Shown here: one piece after another, positions 9,095 to 18,717 of the stretch
How positions within the stretch are numbered: the stretch's first letter is position 1
How the letters are laid out: each line of letters starts with the position of its first letter
Source of the DNA: Bacillota bacterium
GTDB taxonomy: Bacteria > Bacillota_A > Clostridia > Lachnospirales > WQUN01
Assembly (NCBI GenBank): GCA_009786175.1
Contig: WQTQ01000220.1
Span: 1 to 33,011, forward strand
Reading direction: 5' to 3'
DNA: 33,011 nucleotides
The notes under the pieces: generated by a model
Database searches by the model: none
What the model was told of the DNA's origin: nothing
Seen by the model: the letters and a program-made list of their open reading frames with translations, nothing else
Made by a program: the position numbers and the translations under genes

Positions 9095-9941
9095 AAAAGA
9101 GATGCGCGCATACTTCACCCACATGATGGGCTATGTCTTTCTGGCATTTATGCTGCTGGTAATAGGCATAGGGTTTGCACTGGCCAACGTTCTTAGTATG
9201 AGCGCGAATTTCCACCGGGCATTAGAAAGCGCGACCATGTTCTTCTTCATACTAATACCCGTACTGACAATGCGGCTGTTTTCCGAGGAAGCCAGACAAA
9301 AAACCGATCAGCTGATTTTTACAAGCCCTCTTTCCATAGTCAGCATTGTTGTAGGCAAATTTTTTGCGGCGTTTTCATTATTCTTACTTGCCATGGGCAT
9401 AACTGTAATAATGCCTGTCATGATTAGCCGTTTTGGCGAAGTTCCTGTCAGCCATGTGGCAGGTACGTATATTGGTTTCGCCTTAATTGGCGCGGCGTGT
9501 ATTGCTGTTGGTGTATTCATTTCTGTCCTTACAGATAACCAAATTATTGCCGCTGTTATGACAATTGCCGCAATATTTGTAATGTTTATTATTAACGCTG
9601 TAGCGGCTATGATGCCAACCACCACCTTTGCGTCATTTATGTTTGTATTGCTTGTTATTGCCGCGGTTGTTGCCATTTGGTACAACGCGACCCGCAAAAT
9701 TATTGCCACGGTTATTGTTGCGGTAATCGCACTGGCATTTGCAGGCGGATTATATATGTTTAACAACCTTATTTTCGACGGCATTATTGTACGGGTACTT
9801 TTGTGGTTCTCTTTGTTTGGCCGTTTCGAAAACTTTTCCCGCGGGATTTTAAATATTAATGACATTGTGTATTACATCTCGTTCAGCGCGCTGTTTGTAT
9901 ACCTGACGGTTAACGTAATCGAGAAAAGGAGGTGGCGTTAA
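9078..9941 (+). CDS. ABC-2 type permease (GldF-like)
   Basis: A 287-residue integral membrane protein with about six hydrophobic helices, starting MLAIYRKEMRAYFTHMMGYVF, the usual amphipathic entry of ABC-2 permeases. A segment rich in SEEARQKTDQLIFTSPLS between helices 2 and 3 is characteristic of the GldF/NosY-like branch. AAAGGAGG lies 9 bases before the ATG at 9078. It overlaps the ATPase gene by 17 bases, and its stop (TAATG) shares one base with the ATG of the next gene, so translation is tightly coupled. It should form the membrane channel with the ATPase. The substrate is unknown. Confidence 0.9.
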   Translation: MLAIYRKEMRAYFTHMMGYVFLAFMLLVIGIGFALANVLSMSANFHRALESATMFFFILIPVLTMRLFSEEARQKTDQLIFTSPLSIVSIVVGKFFAAFSLFLLAMGITVIMPVMISRFGEVPVSHVAGTYIGFALIGAACIAVGVFISVLTDNQIIAAVMTIAAIFVMFIINAVAAMMPTTTFASFMFVLLVIAAVVAIWYNATRKIIATVIVAVIALAFAGGLYMFNNLIFDGIIVRVLLWFSLFGRFENFSRGILNINDIVYYISFSALFVYLTVNVIEKRRWR

Positions 9942-11383
9942 TGACGAAGTCCCTTAAAGAAAAACGCTTCCGCTACGGTACCTTTTCTACAGCAATGATG
10001 CTGTTTGCCGTAATACTTTTCATCCTTATCAACCTTGTTGCCGACGAGTTTAACCGCAGTTTCGATCTTACGCCGGATGGTATTTTCACGTTATCTTGGC
10101 GCACTCACGACTTTTTGGAGACACTGGACCAAGATGTAACAATTACCCATGTTGTTTCATTGGGCCAGGGTCACCATTGGACACCAATTGTTACACAGTT
10201 GCTGGAAGAGTACGATTCATCTTCCCGCCACATTACCGTACAAGAGCGTGACCCTATGATAAGCCCCGCACTAATCCACCAGTTTGCCGAAGCCGCAGGC
10301 CTTGATGAAGGCATACATGACGGCAGTGTTGTTGTACAAAGCGGTGACAGAATAAGAGTTCTGGGCTTGACAGATATGCTGATAGTTGACAGGGACTGGA
10401 TGGGACGCCCTACAAATATACGCAGCTACAGCTTCGAGGCCGAAATTACCCGCGCAATACATTACGTAACCTTGGGTGACCCGCCAATTGTATACTACGT
10501 AACGGGAAGCGGCGAGCATGAATTACCTGCTATGCTTACAAGGTTTTTGGAAAGCGAGAGCTTTGTTATACGCGAAGTAAACTTGGTTACAAGTGAAGTA
10601 CCGGAAACCGCAGACATTTTACTTGTCCCCATGCCAAGCCGTGACTGGACAGAGGTTAAGGCACAGCGGGTTTTAAACTACTTGGAAAATGAAGGCCGCG
10701 CGTTTTTTGCCGTAAATTTAACGCTGGAAGAAATGCCAAACTTCAACAGTGTTTTAGCGTCGTACGGTGTTGCCCCAATTAACCATCTGGTGCTTGAAGG
10801 TGACCAGCGTAATATTTTTCAGCAATATGCACACTTTATTCTCCCAACGCTTACTAACCATGAAATTAACGAAAACCTTCGTGACCGCAACCTTGCAAAC
10901 CTGATGGTTGGGGCAATAGGTATCGAAACATTGGATATTCGCCGCGGTTCTACCAACGTTGAGTCCATTTGGACAACCTCACGGGACGCATTTGCCCGCG
11001 TAGACACAGAAGAAACAACAATGGCCCGTGTCCCCGGCGACATGGCAGGGCCATTCGATTTAGCCGTTGCAATAACCGATACCCGTTTTGTTGAAAGAAC
11101 CCACACCACACAGTTAGTAGTAGTAGGCAACATGGTAGTCCTTAGCGATGGTATATTAAACCTTACAGGCATAGGTAACTTCCAATTTATATTGGATTCC
11201 TTGCGCTGGTTACACGGCCAGCCGCCAAGCCTGTTTATACCCGGACGCATTCCGCCCGGTGCCGCTCCGTTAGTGCTTACACAGTTTAACGCCAATGTAA
11301 TGAACGGTATCGCCGTTGCGGGCCTGCCCTTGCTAAGTATAGTCATTGGTATAGTCGTTTGGTTAAAACGGAGGCACAATTAG
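9941..11383 (+). CDS. GldG-like ABC transporter auxiliary protein
   Basis: A 480-residue protein with one N-terminal helix (about 17-36), a large outer domain and one C-terminal helix (about 455-475) followed by KRRHN. After the first helix comes SFDLTPDGIFTLSWRTHDFLETLDQD, cut here into SFDLTPDGIFTL and THDFLETLDQDVTI, the typical start of the GldG or IFT52-like extracytoplasmic domain. A frame extension to GTG at 9932 exists, but the ribosome binding site AAAGGAGG (9925-9932) fits the ATG at 9941, which overlaps the permease stop codon. It is thought to work with the ATPase and permease. Its ligand is not known. Confidence 0.85.
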   Translation: MTKSLKEKRFRYGTFSTAMMLFAVILFILINLVADEFNRSFDLTPDGIFTLSWRTHDFLETLDQDVTITHVVSLGQGHHWTPIVTQLLEEYDSSSRHITVQERDPMISPALIHQFAEAAGLDEGIHDGSVVVQSGDRIRVLGLTDMLIVDRDWMGRPTNIRSYSFEAEITRAIHYVTLGDPPIVYYVTGSGEHELPAMLTRFLESESFVIREVNLVTSEVPETADILLVPMPSRDWTEVKAQRVLNYLENEGRAFFAVNLTLEEMPNFNSVLASYGVAPINHLVLEGDQRNIFQQYAHFILPTLTNHEINENLRDRNLANLMVGAIGIETLDIRRGSTNVESIWTTSRDAFARVDTEETTMARVPGDMAGPFDLAVAITDTRFVERTHTTQLVVVGNMVVLSDGILNLTGIGNFQFILDSLRWLHGQPPSLFIPGRIPPGAAPLVLTQFNANVMNGIAVAGLPLLSIVIGIVVWLKRRHN

Positions 11384-11384
11384 T

Positions 11385-12827
11385 ATGAGCAGAAAGTTAA
11401 AACGAACCATATCCATGTGCGTTATCCCGTTGCTAATTATCGCGCTGGGCGCGGTTTATTTCCTGCGCCCAAGTGAAGAAGAGTACCGGGATGATACACC
11501 TCCAAGACCTGCAATGACACCCCTTGTTCAATTGTACGAGCGGGATGTAGTAAGCGTAAGGTTTATCACGGAAGATGAAGACTTTTACATGATTCCGTAT
11601 GTAGACGAACACGGCACAATAGTATGGCAGTGGCAGCCGGACACAAGTTTGATTCTGCAACCGGCACGGGCCCGCGACAAAGCACGGCCTGCCTGGCAAA
11701 TCAACTCAACGGGCACAGCCCACGAAGACACACAAGGCCTAAACCTGGCAGATTTTGGCCTGCAGCCCCCACGCCTAAAAATGGAAGCAGTCTACGCAGA
11801 CGGCACAACGAAAAATATATACTTCGGCGCGCAAACCGCCGATATGCGCAATCACTTTGCTATGATAAGCGGCTCACCTTCCATTTACCTGATTGGAAAT
11901 ATAACGGCAGACTGGGCAAAAGCAGATATAGGAAGTCTATTGGACCGTACTATGCAGCACTTCACAATAGAAGCAGAGCGTATTCTAATAGCCCAGCGCG
12001 ACAAACCGCCTATTGAACTTTCTATGGGACAGGCAACAGAGCTTATTGACGCCCTTTCTGCCCTAACCCCGGTTTCACCGGAAGGCGAACTTTTGCGCCT
12101 TGTACAGCCAATGGAGAGGGCAATAGACCACACCAGACTAATGTACCGTGTGTTAGAGCCGTTGGAATTTTTCCGCCTGGGTGATACGGTTTCTTTTCTA
12201 CCAACAGACCTTTCGCCCTATGGGCTGGACAACCCAAGTTTGGTGTTTGCCTACCAAGACCCGGTTGGTGAAACACACCTGCTTTTTGGCGACAGGTTTA
12301 TAGAAGAAGTAAATGGCCGCGATGTAGAATTTATATATGTAAAACTTGCAGACCGCCCCCATGTTTTTAGGACAGAATTCCAGAGTGTTTCTTCGCTGTT
12401 TGACCTTAATATTTTCTCGTTTATAGAAAGGTTTATCGCCTTGCCCAACATACTGGGTGTAGAGCGTGTAACAATTACCTCCCCGGACGAATCCCGTAAT
12501 TTAGACATGGTTATAAACCATGGGGAAAACCATTCCATCGCACCGACAATAAACGGCGAAGAAGTGGATGATTCCGGCTTCCGTGTAATTTACAGACTGC
12601 TTATTGCCCTAATGATTGAAGGGGAAGTAGAGCCGTTTACGCCGCAGGGCATACCCGATCTTACAATTGTCTATCATCAAACCGAAGAACCGGATATAGA
12701 AATACGCCTGTTTGCGCTGGATAGTGTACTGTATGCCATTAGCCTAAACGGAGAAGATGCGTGGTTTGTTACCCATAACCGGGATGTAAACGCTTTCTTT
12801 AACCAGGCAGCAGCGTTAATGGGGTAA
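11385..12827 (+). CDS. DUF4340-like membrane-anchored protein
   Basis: A 480-residue protein with a basic start (MSRKLKRT) and one hydrophobic anchor (about residues 9-27), then a long soluble part that should lie outside the membrane. It contains repeated units built on a pattern like GLQPPRLKMEAVYADGTTKNIYFG (seen in part as NLADFGLQPPRLKMEA) and, further on, SPYGLDNPSLVFAYQD followed by LLFGDR. This repeating GL-x-x-P-x-hydrophobic ... FG unit is characteristic of DUF4340 proteins that accompany GldG-like genes. The ATG has GGAGG upstream and follows the GldG-like stop by one base. It is the last gene before a terminator at 12850. The function is unknown; a role as the outer subunit of the transporter is inference. 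Confidence 0.8.
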   Translation: MSRKLKRTISMCVIPLLIIALGAVYFLRPSEEEYRDDTPPRPAMTPLVQLYERDVVSVRFITEDEDFYMIPYVDEHGTIVWQWQPDTSLILQPARARDKARPAWQINSTGTAHEDTQGLNLADFGLQPPRLKMEAVYADGTTKNIYFGAQTADMRNHFAMISGSPSIYLIGNITADWAKADIGSLLDRTMQHFTIEAERILIAQRDKPPIELSMGQATELIDALSALTPVSPEGELLRLVQPMERAIDHTRLMYRVLEPLEFFRLGDTVSFLPTDLSPYGLDNPSLVFAYQDPVGETHLLFGDRFIEEVNGRDVEFIYVKLADRPHVFRTEFQSVSSLFDLNIFSFIERFIALPNILGVERVTITSPDESRNLDMVINHGENHSIAPTINGEEVDDSGFRVIYRLLIALMIEGEVEPFTPQGIPDLTIVYHQTEEPDIEIRLFALDSVLYAISLNGEDAWFVTHNRDVNAFFNQAAALMG

Positions 12828-12849
12828 AATTAGTGAAATAATTCAAAAG

Positions 12850-12883
12850 AAAGACATTTTGTGTATGCAAGGTGTCTTTTTTT
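12850..12883 (+). terminator. Rho-independent terminator of the rel-to-DUF4340 unit
   Basis: A 12-bp stem (12850-12861 with 12868-12879, including two G-U pairs) encloses the 6-base loop TGTATG and runs into seven T residues. It lies 22 bases after the stop codon of the DUF4340-like gene. Confidence 0.8.
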
Positions 12884-13262
12884 GTGCTTTAGGAAATTGC
12901 GCTTTACATCACTCACAGAAAAAATTTTTCACCCTATCCAAAAATGTATTGGTTGTGTATTCTATTTTTCCAAGTTGAGTGGCGATGATTGGGATAGTCC
13001 GGCACTGTTAATTCAAAAAGAACATGAGGCAACCAACCCCTTAACATAAGCATAACGCCGTGTAGCCAGCCCCAAAAGCCCATAGCGTAATAATCAAAAC
13101 TTTGAACAGCAAGCCCCATAAGTTAATGTATTCCAAAACCTTTACTTACTGGGATTTTTCTGTTTCGGTGAAAAAGCGTTTGGCGGAGAACCGTTAAGTA
13201 ATATTGACGTTGAAACCAATGCAGCATGTGAATCGCCAACGCTTGGAAAGAAAAACACTCGC

Positions 13263-13314
13263 CTGTACTACCCCCTGATATCACACGGTACTGTGATATC
13301 AGGGGGTAGTACAG
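13263..13314. repeat. Perfect inverted repeat, 23-bp arms with 6-base loop
   Basis: The arms at 13263-13285 and 13292-13314 are exact reverse complements; the loop is CGGTAC. The core of the arms, CCCCCTGATATCA, is also found in the palindrome at 21787-21804. No T-run follows on either strand, so it is not a standard terminator. No target-site duplication is obvious at the flanks. It could be a miniature element, a transcript-stabilising hairpin or a protein-binding site. Confidence 0.85.
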
Positions 13315-13363
13315 ACAGAAACAGCTACATCAACGCTTGTCCAATGTGACAATCCTTTTTTTC

Positions 13364-13392
13364 TTGAATTAAGTTGGCCAGTGGCTTATACT
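13364..13392 (+). promoter_or_regulatory. Candidate sigma-A promoter of a possible small RNA
   Basis: TTGAAT (13364-13369), a 17-base spacer and TATACT (13387-13392) match the vegetative promoter at 4 and 5 of 6 positions. No gene with a ribosome binding site follows before the terminator at 13561, so it would make a transcript of about 200 nt. Confidence 0.4.
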
Positions 13393-13398
13393 ATTGCT

Positions 13399-13598
13399 AG
13401 GTTTTCACTTTCACTTATACGAACAACGAATAATGGCAACAAATAAGACAACAAAAACCACCGACATTCTGAATGAGAAAGCAACGACAGGAGTGGATTT
13501 ACCAGTCACGTCATAAAAACAGGCGAAGTTATTTATCAAAAAATAACAAACTCCTATAAGATCAACCGGTCCCCAAATTGGACCGGTTGATTTTTTTT
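13399..13598 (+). ncRNA. Possible small RNA between promoter and terminator
   Basis: The stretch is bounded by a promoter-like sequence at 13364-13392 and an excellent terminator at 13561-13598, and contains no recognisable gene. A 27-codon frame at 13433-13516 (beginning MATNKTTKTTDILNE) has no ribosome binding site and is rich in threonine. I could not match the sequence to any known RNA family by eye. The boundaries are inferred. Confidence 0.3.
13561..13598 (+). terminator. Strong rho-independent terminator upstream of hrcA
   Basis: The 12-bp perfect stem ATCAACCGGTCC / GGACCGGTTGAT (13561-13572 and 13580-13591) has a 7-base loop and a run of eight T residues. It ends no recognised gene and shields the hrcA promoter from upstream transcription. 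Confidence 0.85.
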
Positions 13599-13627
13599 AC
13601 GCATCAAAAAAACACATCAAAAAATAT

Positions 13628-13656
13628 TTGACAAAGTATTTCAATCATGATATTAT
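13628..13656 (+). promoter_or_regulatory. Sigma-A promoter of the hrcA operon
   Basis: A perfect -35 TTGACA (13628-13633), a 17-base spacer and -10 TATTAT (13651-13656, one mismatch). The predicted start of transcription falls at the first bases of the CIRCE operator, so HrcA binding would block initiation. Confidence 0.88.
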
Positions 13657-13663
13657 TACATTG

Positions 13664-13690
13664 TTAGCACTCAACAAAGCAGAGTGCTAA
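13664..13690 (+). promoter_or_regulatory. CIRCE operator (HrcA binding site)
   Basis: TTAGCACTC, nine bases, GAGTGCTAA: both nine-base arms match the CIRCE consensus exactly. It overlaps the predicted transcription start of hrcA-grpE-dnaK-dnaJ and also lies in the 5' end of the message. HrcA, encoded directly downstream, is known to repress through this site, with activity set by GroEL. Confidence 0.98.
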
Positions 13691-13727
13691 CAACTCTAAA
13701 ATGCACCATAGGCGGGGGAAACAGTCT

Positions 13728-14759
13728 ATGAACCTAAGTGTTAGGAAGTTTAAAATCCTGGAGGCCATAATCACAGACTATATCGAAACCGCAGAACCTA
13801 TCGGTTCACGTACCATTGCCAAAAAGTCCGGACTTGGCATAAGTTCTGCAACTATCCGCAACGAAATGAGTGACCTCGAGGAAATGGGGCTAATCAGCCA
13901 GCCGCACACTTCTTCCGGGCGTATTCCGTCCGGCAGGGGTTATCGTTTGTATGTAGATTCTATGATGCAAAGAAAACAGCTTGGCCCGGAGGAAGCCCTC
14001 TTTCTGCAGAAAATGATTATCGACAACATTTCCCAGACAGAGTTTATGATGCAGGAAACTGCCAAGGCACTTTCCACACTTACGCGTTACCCGGCCATTG
14101 TGTCCGAACCTTATCTAAAAAAGACAAAAATTAAACACATCCAGTTGGTACCGCTGGATGAAAAATCACTGCTTCTGGTGCTTGTTACAGGCAGTAAAGC
14201 AGTGCGGAATCAAGTAATAAATTTACAGGCCGCCCCGGGGTATGAAACCCTTACACAATTATCCTCTCATTTAAATCGGCATTTGGCCGGTTTAACCATT
14301 AAGGAAATAAACCGGGAGTTGCTAAACAAAATGCTGCACGTCTTTGGGGGGTTTGCCCATATTCTAATGCCAATACTGGGTGCCATATCCGGTATGATAC
14401 AAACGGAAGATGATGTGCGCGTGTTTACCAGCGGTGTAAAAAATATTCTTGCTTTTCCGGAATTTGCGGATATCCGCAAAGCCGAAGCCATTTTTCAGGC
14501 ATTGGAAGACAGATCTTCGCTTTTTGAAATTTTAGGGCAAGATACAGTAGAAGGTATACAAATTGCTATTGGCGAAGAAAATGAAATTGACTTATTAAAA
14601 ACTTGCAGCCTTATTAAGGCCAATTACTCTTTAGACACTCAAGGCATTGGATGCATTGCCTTAATAGGGCCAATGCGCATGGATTATTCCCAGGCGGTAT
14701 CTGTGCTTTCGGGCATATTGCAAAATATGCAAAGTGTAAAATATGCGTTAGGGCTTTAG
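13728..14759 (+). CDS. hrcA: Heat-inducible transcription repressor HrcA
   Basis: HrcA represses chaperone operons by binding CIRCE. The N-terminal winged-helix domain is clear: KILEAIITDYIETAEPIGSR, then SSATIRNEMSDLEEMGLI and the conserved SSGRIPSGRGYRLYVD. The C-terminal part has the GAF-like domain ending LIGPMRMDYSQAVSVL. I chose the ATG at 13728, about 9 bases after GGCGGGGG, giving 343 residues; an in-frame ATG at 13701 lies between CIRCE and this site and would add nine residues not usual in the family. The gene stands first in the heat-shock operon and is therefore autoregulated. It ends 32 bases before grpE. Confidence 0.96.
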   Translation: MNLSVRKFKILEAIITDYIETAEPIGSRTIAKKSGLGISSATIRNEMSDLEEMGLISQPHTSSGRIPSGRGYRLYVDSMMQRKQLGPEEALFLQKMIIDNISQTEFMMQETAKALSTLTRYPAIVSEPYLKKTKIKHIQLVPLDEKSLLLVLVTGSKAVRNQVINLQAAPGYETLTQLSSHLNRHLAGLTIKEINRELLNKMLHVFGGFAHILMPILGAISGMIQTEDDVRVFTSGVKNILAFPEFADIRKAEAIFQALEDRSSLFEILGQDTVEGIQIAIGEENEIDLLKTCSLIKANYSLDTQGIGCIALIGPMRMDYSQAVSVLSGILQNMQSVKYALGL

Positions 14760-14791
14760 CACCCCGTATGAAAAGGAGGCATAACAACGCC

Positions 14792-15301
14792 ATGGACACA
14801 AAAAAAGAGGATTTGTTCGAGCAGCAGCTTGAAGAATGTCCGGAAGAAATTGAAGTATTGGACCCACCAAATTTAGATTTAAAATACAAAGAAATGGAAG
14901 ACCGTTATCAACGTTCTTTGGCAGAATTTGATAATTACCGCAAGCGCACAATCAAAGAAATGTCTGCCCGTTATAACGATGGCGTATCTTACGCTTGTGA
15001 AAAACTTATACCAATGGTAGATAATTTCGAACGTGCGCTAAACGCCTGCGAAGATAAAGAAAACGGCTTTTATCAAGGCGTGGCAATGATCGCCCGTCAA
15101 TTTGAAGGCATTCTATGCGACCTTGGCGTAAATGAAATTCCATTAGAACCCGGGGACAAATTTGACCCCAATTTCCACAATGCCGTAGCCCATGTAGAAG
15201 ACGAAAACTTTGGCCAAAACGAAGTGGCATTGGTTTTGCAAAAAGGCTACATCCACAAAGACAAAGTATTAAGACATAGCGTAGTAAAAGTCGCTAATTA
15301 A
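14792..15301 (+). CDS. grpE: Nucleotide exchange factor GrpE
   Basis: GrpE releases ADP from DnaK. The 169-residue protein has an acidic N-terminus (LEECPEEIEVLD), the long helix with YQRSLAEFDNYRKRTIKE, the four-helix region with LIPMVDNFERAL, and the C-terminal beta domain with GDKFDPNFHNAVAHVED and LQKGYIHKDKVLRHSVVKV. The frame is open further upstream into hrcA, but AAGGAGG at about 14773 points to the ATG at 14792. It lies between hrcA and dnaK, with 18 bases to the latter. The N-terminal region is short compared with the roughly 200 residues of many GrpE proteins, but the conserved core is complete. Confidence 0.95.
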   Translation: MDTKKEDLFEQQLEECPEEIEVLDPPNLDLKYKEMEDRYQRSLAEFDNYRKRTIKEMSARYNDGVSYACEKLIPMVDNFERALNACEDKENGFYQGVAMIARQFEGILCDLGVNEIPLEPGDKFDPNFHNAVAHVEDENFGQNEVALVLQKGYIHKDKVLRHSVVKVAN

Positions 15302-17161
<1,860 letters not shown>

Positions 17162-17205
17162 GCGCGTGACTGCCCTTTCACTAATAAAACTTAAGGGGGC
17201 CGGTC

Positions 17206-18360
17206 ATGGCAGCTAAACAAGATTATTACGAAATGCTGGGCGTAAACAAAACAGCAACCGATGCCGAGTTAAAAAAGGCATACCGAAAATTGGCAAAAAA
17301 ATATCACCCGGACGTAAAGCCGGGTGATAAAGTTGCAGAGGAAAAATTTAAAGAAATTTCCGAGGCTTATGATATCCTTAGCGACCCGGGCAAACGCCGC
17401 AATTACGATCAATTTGGTCACGCAGCATTTGAGCAAGGCGGGGCCGGTGGTTTCCACGGCTTCCAAGGCGGTGTAGATATTGATGAAATTTTCGGCTCAT
17501 TCTTTGGGGGCGGCATGGATTTTGGCGACATTTTTGGCGGCGGCGGAAGCCGTACACGCCCAAGGACACGCCGTGGCGCAGACCTTCAAATGCGCATGAC
17601 TGTATCCCTGGAGGAATCCGTCCTTGGCACAATCAAAGAAGTAACAATCCAGTCCTATGATACTTGCGGCACCTGTAAAGGCAGCGGCGCGAAACCGGGT
17701 ACTCACCCGGAAACCTGTAAGCGTTGCGGCGGCACAGGCAGCGAACGTATTCAAAAGCAAACCTTACTTGGGGTTGTTGCACAAGTAGTGCCTTGTTCTA
17801 CCTGTAAAGGCGAAGGAAAGTTAATTAAAGACCCATGTTCTGCTTGCCGCGGCCAAGGGCGTGTTCGTGCAGACAAAACAATTGAGGTTTCTGTACCAAA
17901 GGGCATCGACACCGGGCAAAGCATACGCATCCAAGGCAAAGGCGAAGCCGGGGAAAAAGGCGCACCTGCCGGGGACTTATACATTTCTGTTACCATTTCG
18001 CCTCATAAATTATTTACAAGAGAAGGCAAAAACTTGTATGTGGATGTTCCAATAACCTTTGTACAGGCAGCCTTGGGCGACGAAATACTAATTCCAACCC
18101 TTGGGGGCGGCGAAGAAAAATATATGGTTAAACCGGGAACACAACCGGGCTCGACAGTCACCTTCAAAAACAAAGGCGTACCCAACGTACACAACTCAAA
18201 CCAAGTTGGTGACTTAATAGTAAAATTAGTCGTAACCGTTCCAACTAAAATGAATGAAAAGCAAAAGGAACTGCTGCGCAACTTTAACGAAGGTATGGGC
18301 GAAGACTATAAAAACCACGAAAAACACTGGTTTGACAGGGTCAAAAAATATTTTAAGTAG
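17206..18360 (+). CDS. dnaJ: Chaperone DnaJ (Hsp40)
   Basis: The 384-residue co-chaperone stimulates DnaK ATPase. The J domain has HPD at 34-36, followed by a Gly/Phe-rich linker (about 75-115). The zinc region has four C-x-x-C-x-G-x-G units: Cys154/157, 171/174, 197/200 and 211/214. The C-terminal substrate-binding domain ends [15 protein letters not shown]. The ATG has AAGGGGG about 8 bases upstream. It is the last gene of the hrcA operon; the spacer of 44 bases after dnaK has no terminator. Two bases after its stop begins the -35 box of the next gene. Confidence 0.97.
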   Translation: MAAKQDYYEMLGVNKTATDAELKKAYRKLAKKYHPDVKPGDKVAEEKFKEISEAYDILSDPGKRRNYDQFGHAAFEQGGAGGFHGFQGGVDIDEIFGSFFGGGMDFGDIFGGGGSRTRPRTRRGADLQMRMTVSLEESVLGTIKEVTIQSYDTCGTCKGSGAKPGTHPETCKRCGGTGSERIQKQTLLGVVAQVVPCSTCKGEGKLIKDPCSACRGQGRVRADKTIEVSVPKGIDTGQSIRIQGKGEAGEKGAPAGDLYISVTISPHKLFTREGKNLYVDVPITFVQAALGDEILIPTLGGGEEKYMVKPGTQPGSTVTFKNKGVPNVHNSNQVGDLIVKLVVTVPTKMNEKQKELLRNFNEGMGEDYKNHEKHWFDRVKKYFK

Positions 18361-18361
18361 T

Positions 18362-18390
18362 TTGACATTGCCTTAACAAATAGCTACAAT
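18362..18390 (+). promoter_or_regulatory. Sigma-A promoter of the HPr-like gene
   Basis: A perfect TTGACA (18362-18367), a 17-base spacer and TACAAT (18385-18390, one mismatch). It starts directly after the dnaJ stop codon and has no CIRCE site, so the HPr-like gene can be expressed independently of heat shock. Confidence 0.8.
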
Positions 18391-18432
18391 AAATCCAACA
18401 ATTTACCAAAAACAAAATGGAGGTTTTTTTTC

Positions 18433-18660
18433 ATGACAACAGTAACAATATTTCTTAACACCGTAGAAAAAGTAAAAGGTTTTGTAAACACCGTATCACC
18501 GCTGGACGGCGATTTCGATTTGGTGTCCGACCGCTATGTAGTAGATGCAAAATCTATCATGGGCATTTTTAGCCTGGACCTTAGCAAGCCTCTTACATTA
18601 CAAATCCACAGTAACGAAGAAAGAATTTTACCGCTTCTAAAATCGTTCATTGTTGAGTAA
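18433..18660 (+). CDS. HPr-like protein lacking the phosphorylated histidine
   Basis: A 75-residue protein with the HPr fold pattern: VEKVKGFVNTVSPLDGDFDL, then YVVDAKSIMGIFSLDLSKPL and a C-terminal helix (EERILPLLKSFIVE). HPr carries phosphate on His15 in G-L-H-A-R-P; here the matching place near residues 12-18 (EKVKGFVN) has no histidine. The Ser46 region K-S-I-M-G is kept. Such His-less HPr relatives of about 75 residues are common in Clostridia and cannot pass phosphate in the sugar phosphotransferase system; their role is not established. GGAGG lies 9 bases before the ATG. It has its own promoter and terminator. Confidence 0.85.
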   Translation: MTTVTIFLNTVEKVKGFVNTVSPLDGDFDLVSDRYVVDAKSIMGIFSLDLSKPLTLQIHSNEERILPLLKSFIVE

Positions 18661-18676
18661 GATTACGAAAAACCCG

Positions 18677-18717
18677 GGCTGTCTCGTTAGAAAAACAACG
18701 AGACAGCCTTTATTATA
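18677..18717. terminator. Terminator between convergent genes
   Basis: The 12-bp perfect stem GGCTGTCTCGTT / AACGAGACAGCC (18677-18688 and 18697-18708) with an 8-base loop is followed on the plus strand by TTTATTAT. It ends the HPr-like transcript; the stop of the convergent kinase-like gene is at 18713, so the hairpin probably serves both. Confidence 0.85.

Larger units (their letters stand above)
12884..13627. other. Long spacer without a convincing gene
   Basis: About 740 bases between the transporter operon and the heat-shock operon hold no reading frame with a family match and ribosome binding site. Small frames on both strands (for example 12934-13119 minus, 61 residues, tryptophan-rich) lack ribosome binding sites. 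A stop-to-stop plus-strand frame at 13122-13349 has no start codon near its beginning and runs through a perfect hairpin. The spacer contains that hairpin (13263-13314), a candidate promoter (13364-13392) and a strong terminator (13561-13598). It may be the remains of lost genes plus a small RNA gene. Confidence 0.6.

Noticed and set aside
9308..9865. Minus-strand open frame of 185 codons inside the ABC-2 permease gene
   Set aside because: It is a mirror of the hydrophobic permease frame, with low-complexity composition and no ribosome binding site.
10819..11379. Minus-strand open frame of 186 codons inside the GldG-like gene
   Set aside because: No family pattern; the plus-strand gene has clear motifs, coupling and a ribosome binding site.
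12861..13049. 62-codon plus-strand frame beginning in the terminator
   Set aside because: Its start lies inside the terminator hairpin at 12850-12883 and it has no ribosome binding site.
12934..13119. Tryptophan-rich 61-codon minus-strand frame
   Set aside because: No ribosome binding site, no match to a known family, and it ends near an unrelated spacer; kept only as a possible remnant.
13433..13516. 27-codon peptide frame in the candidate small RNA
   Set aside because: No ribosome binding site; threonine-rich composition can arise by chance in this A/C-rich stretch.
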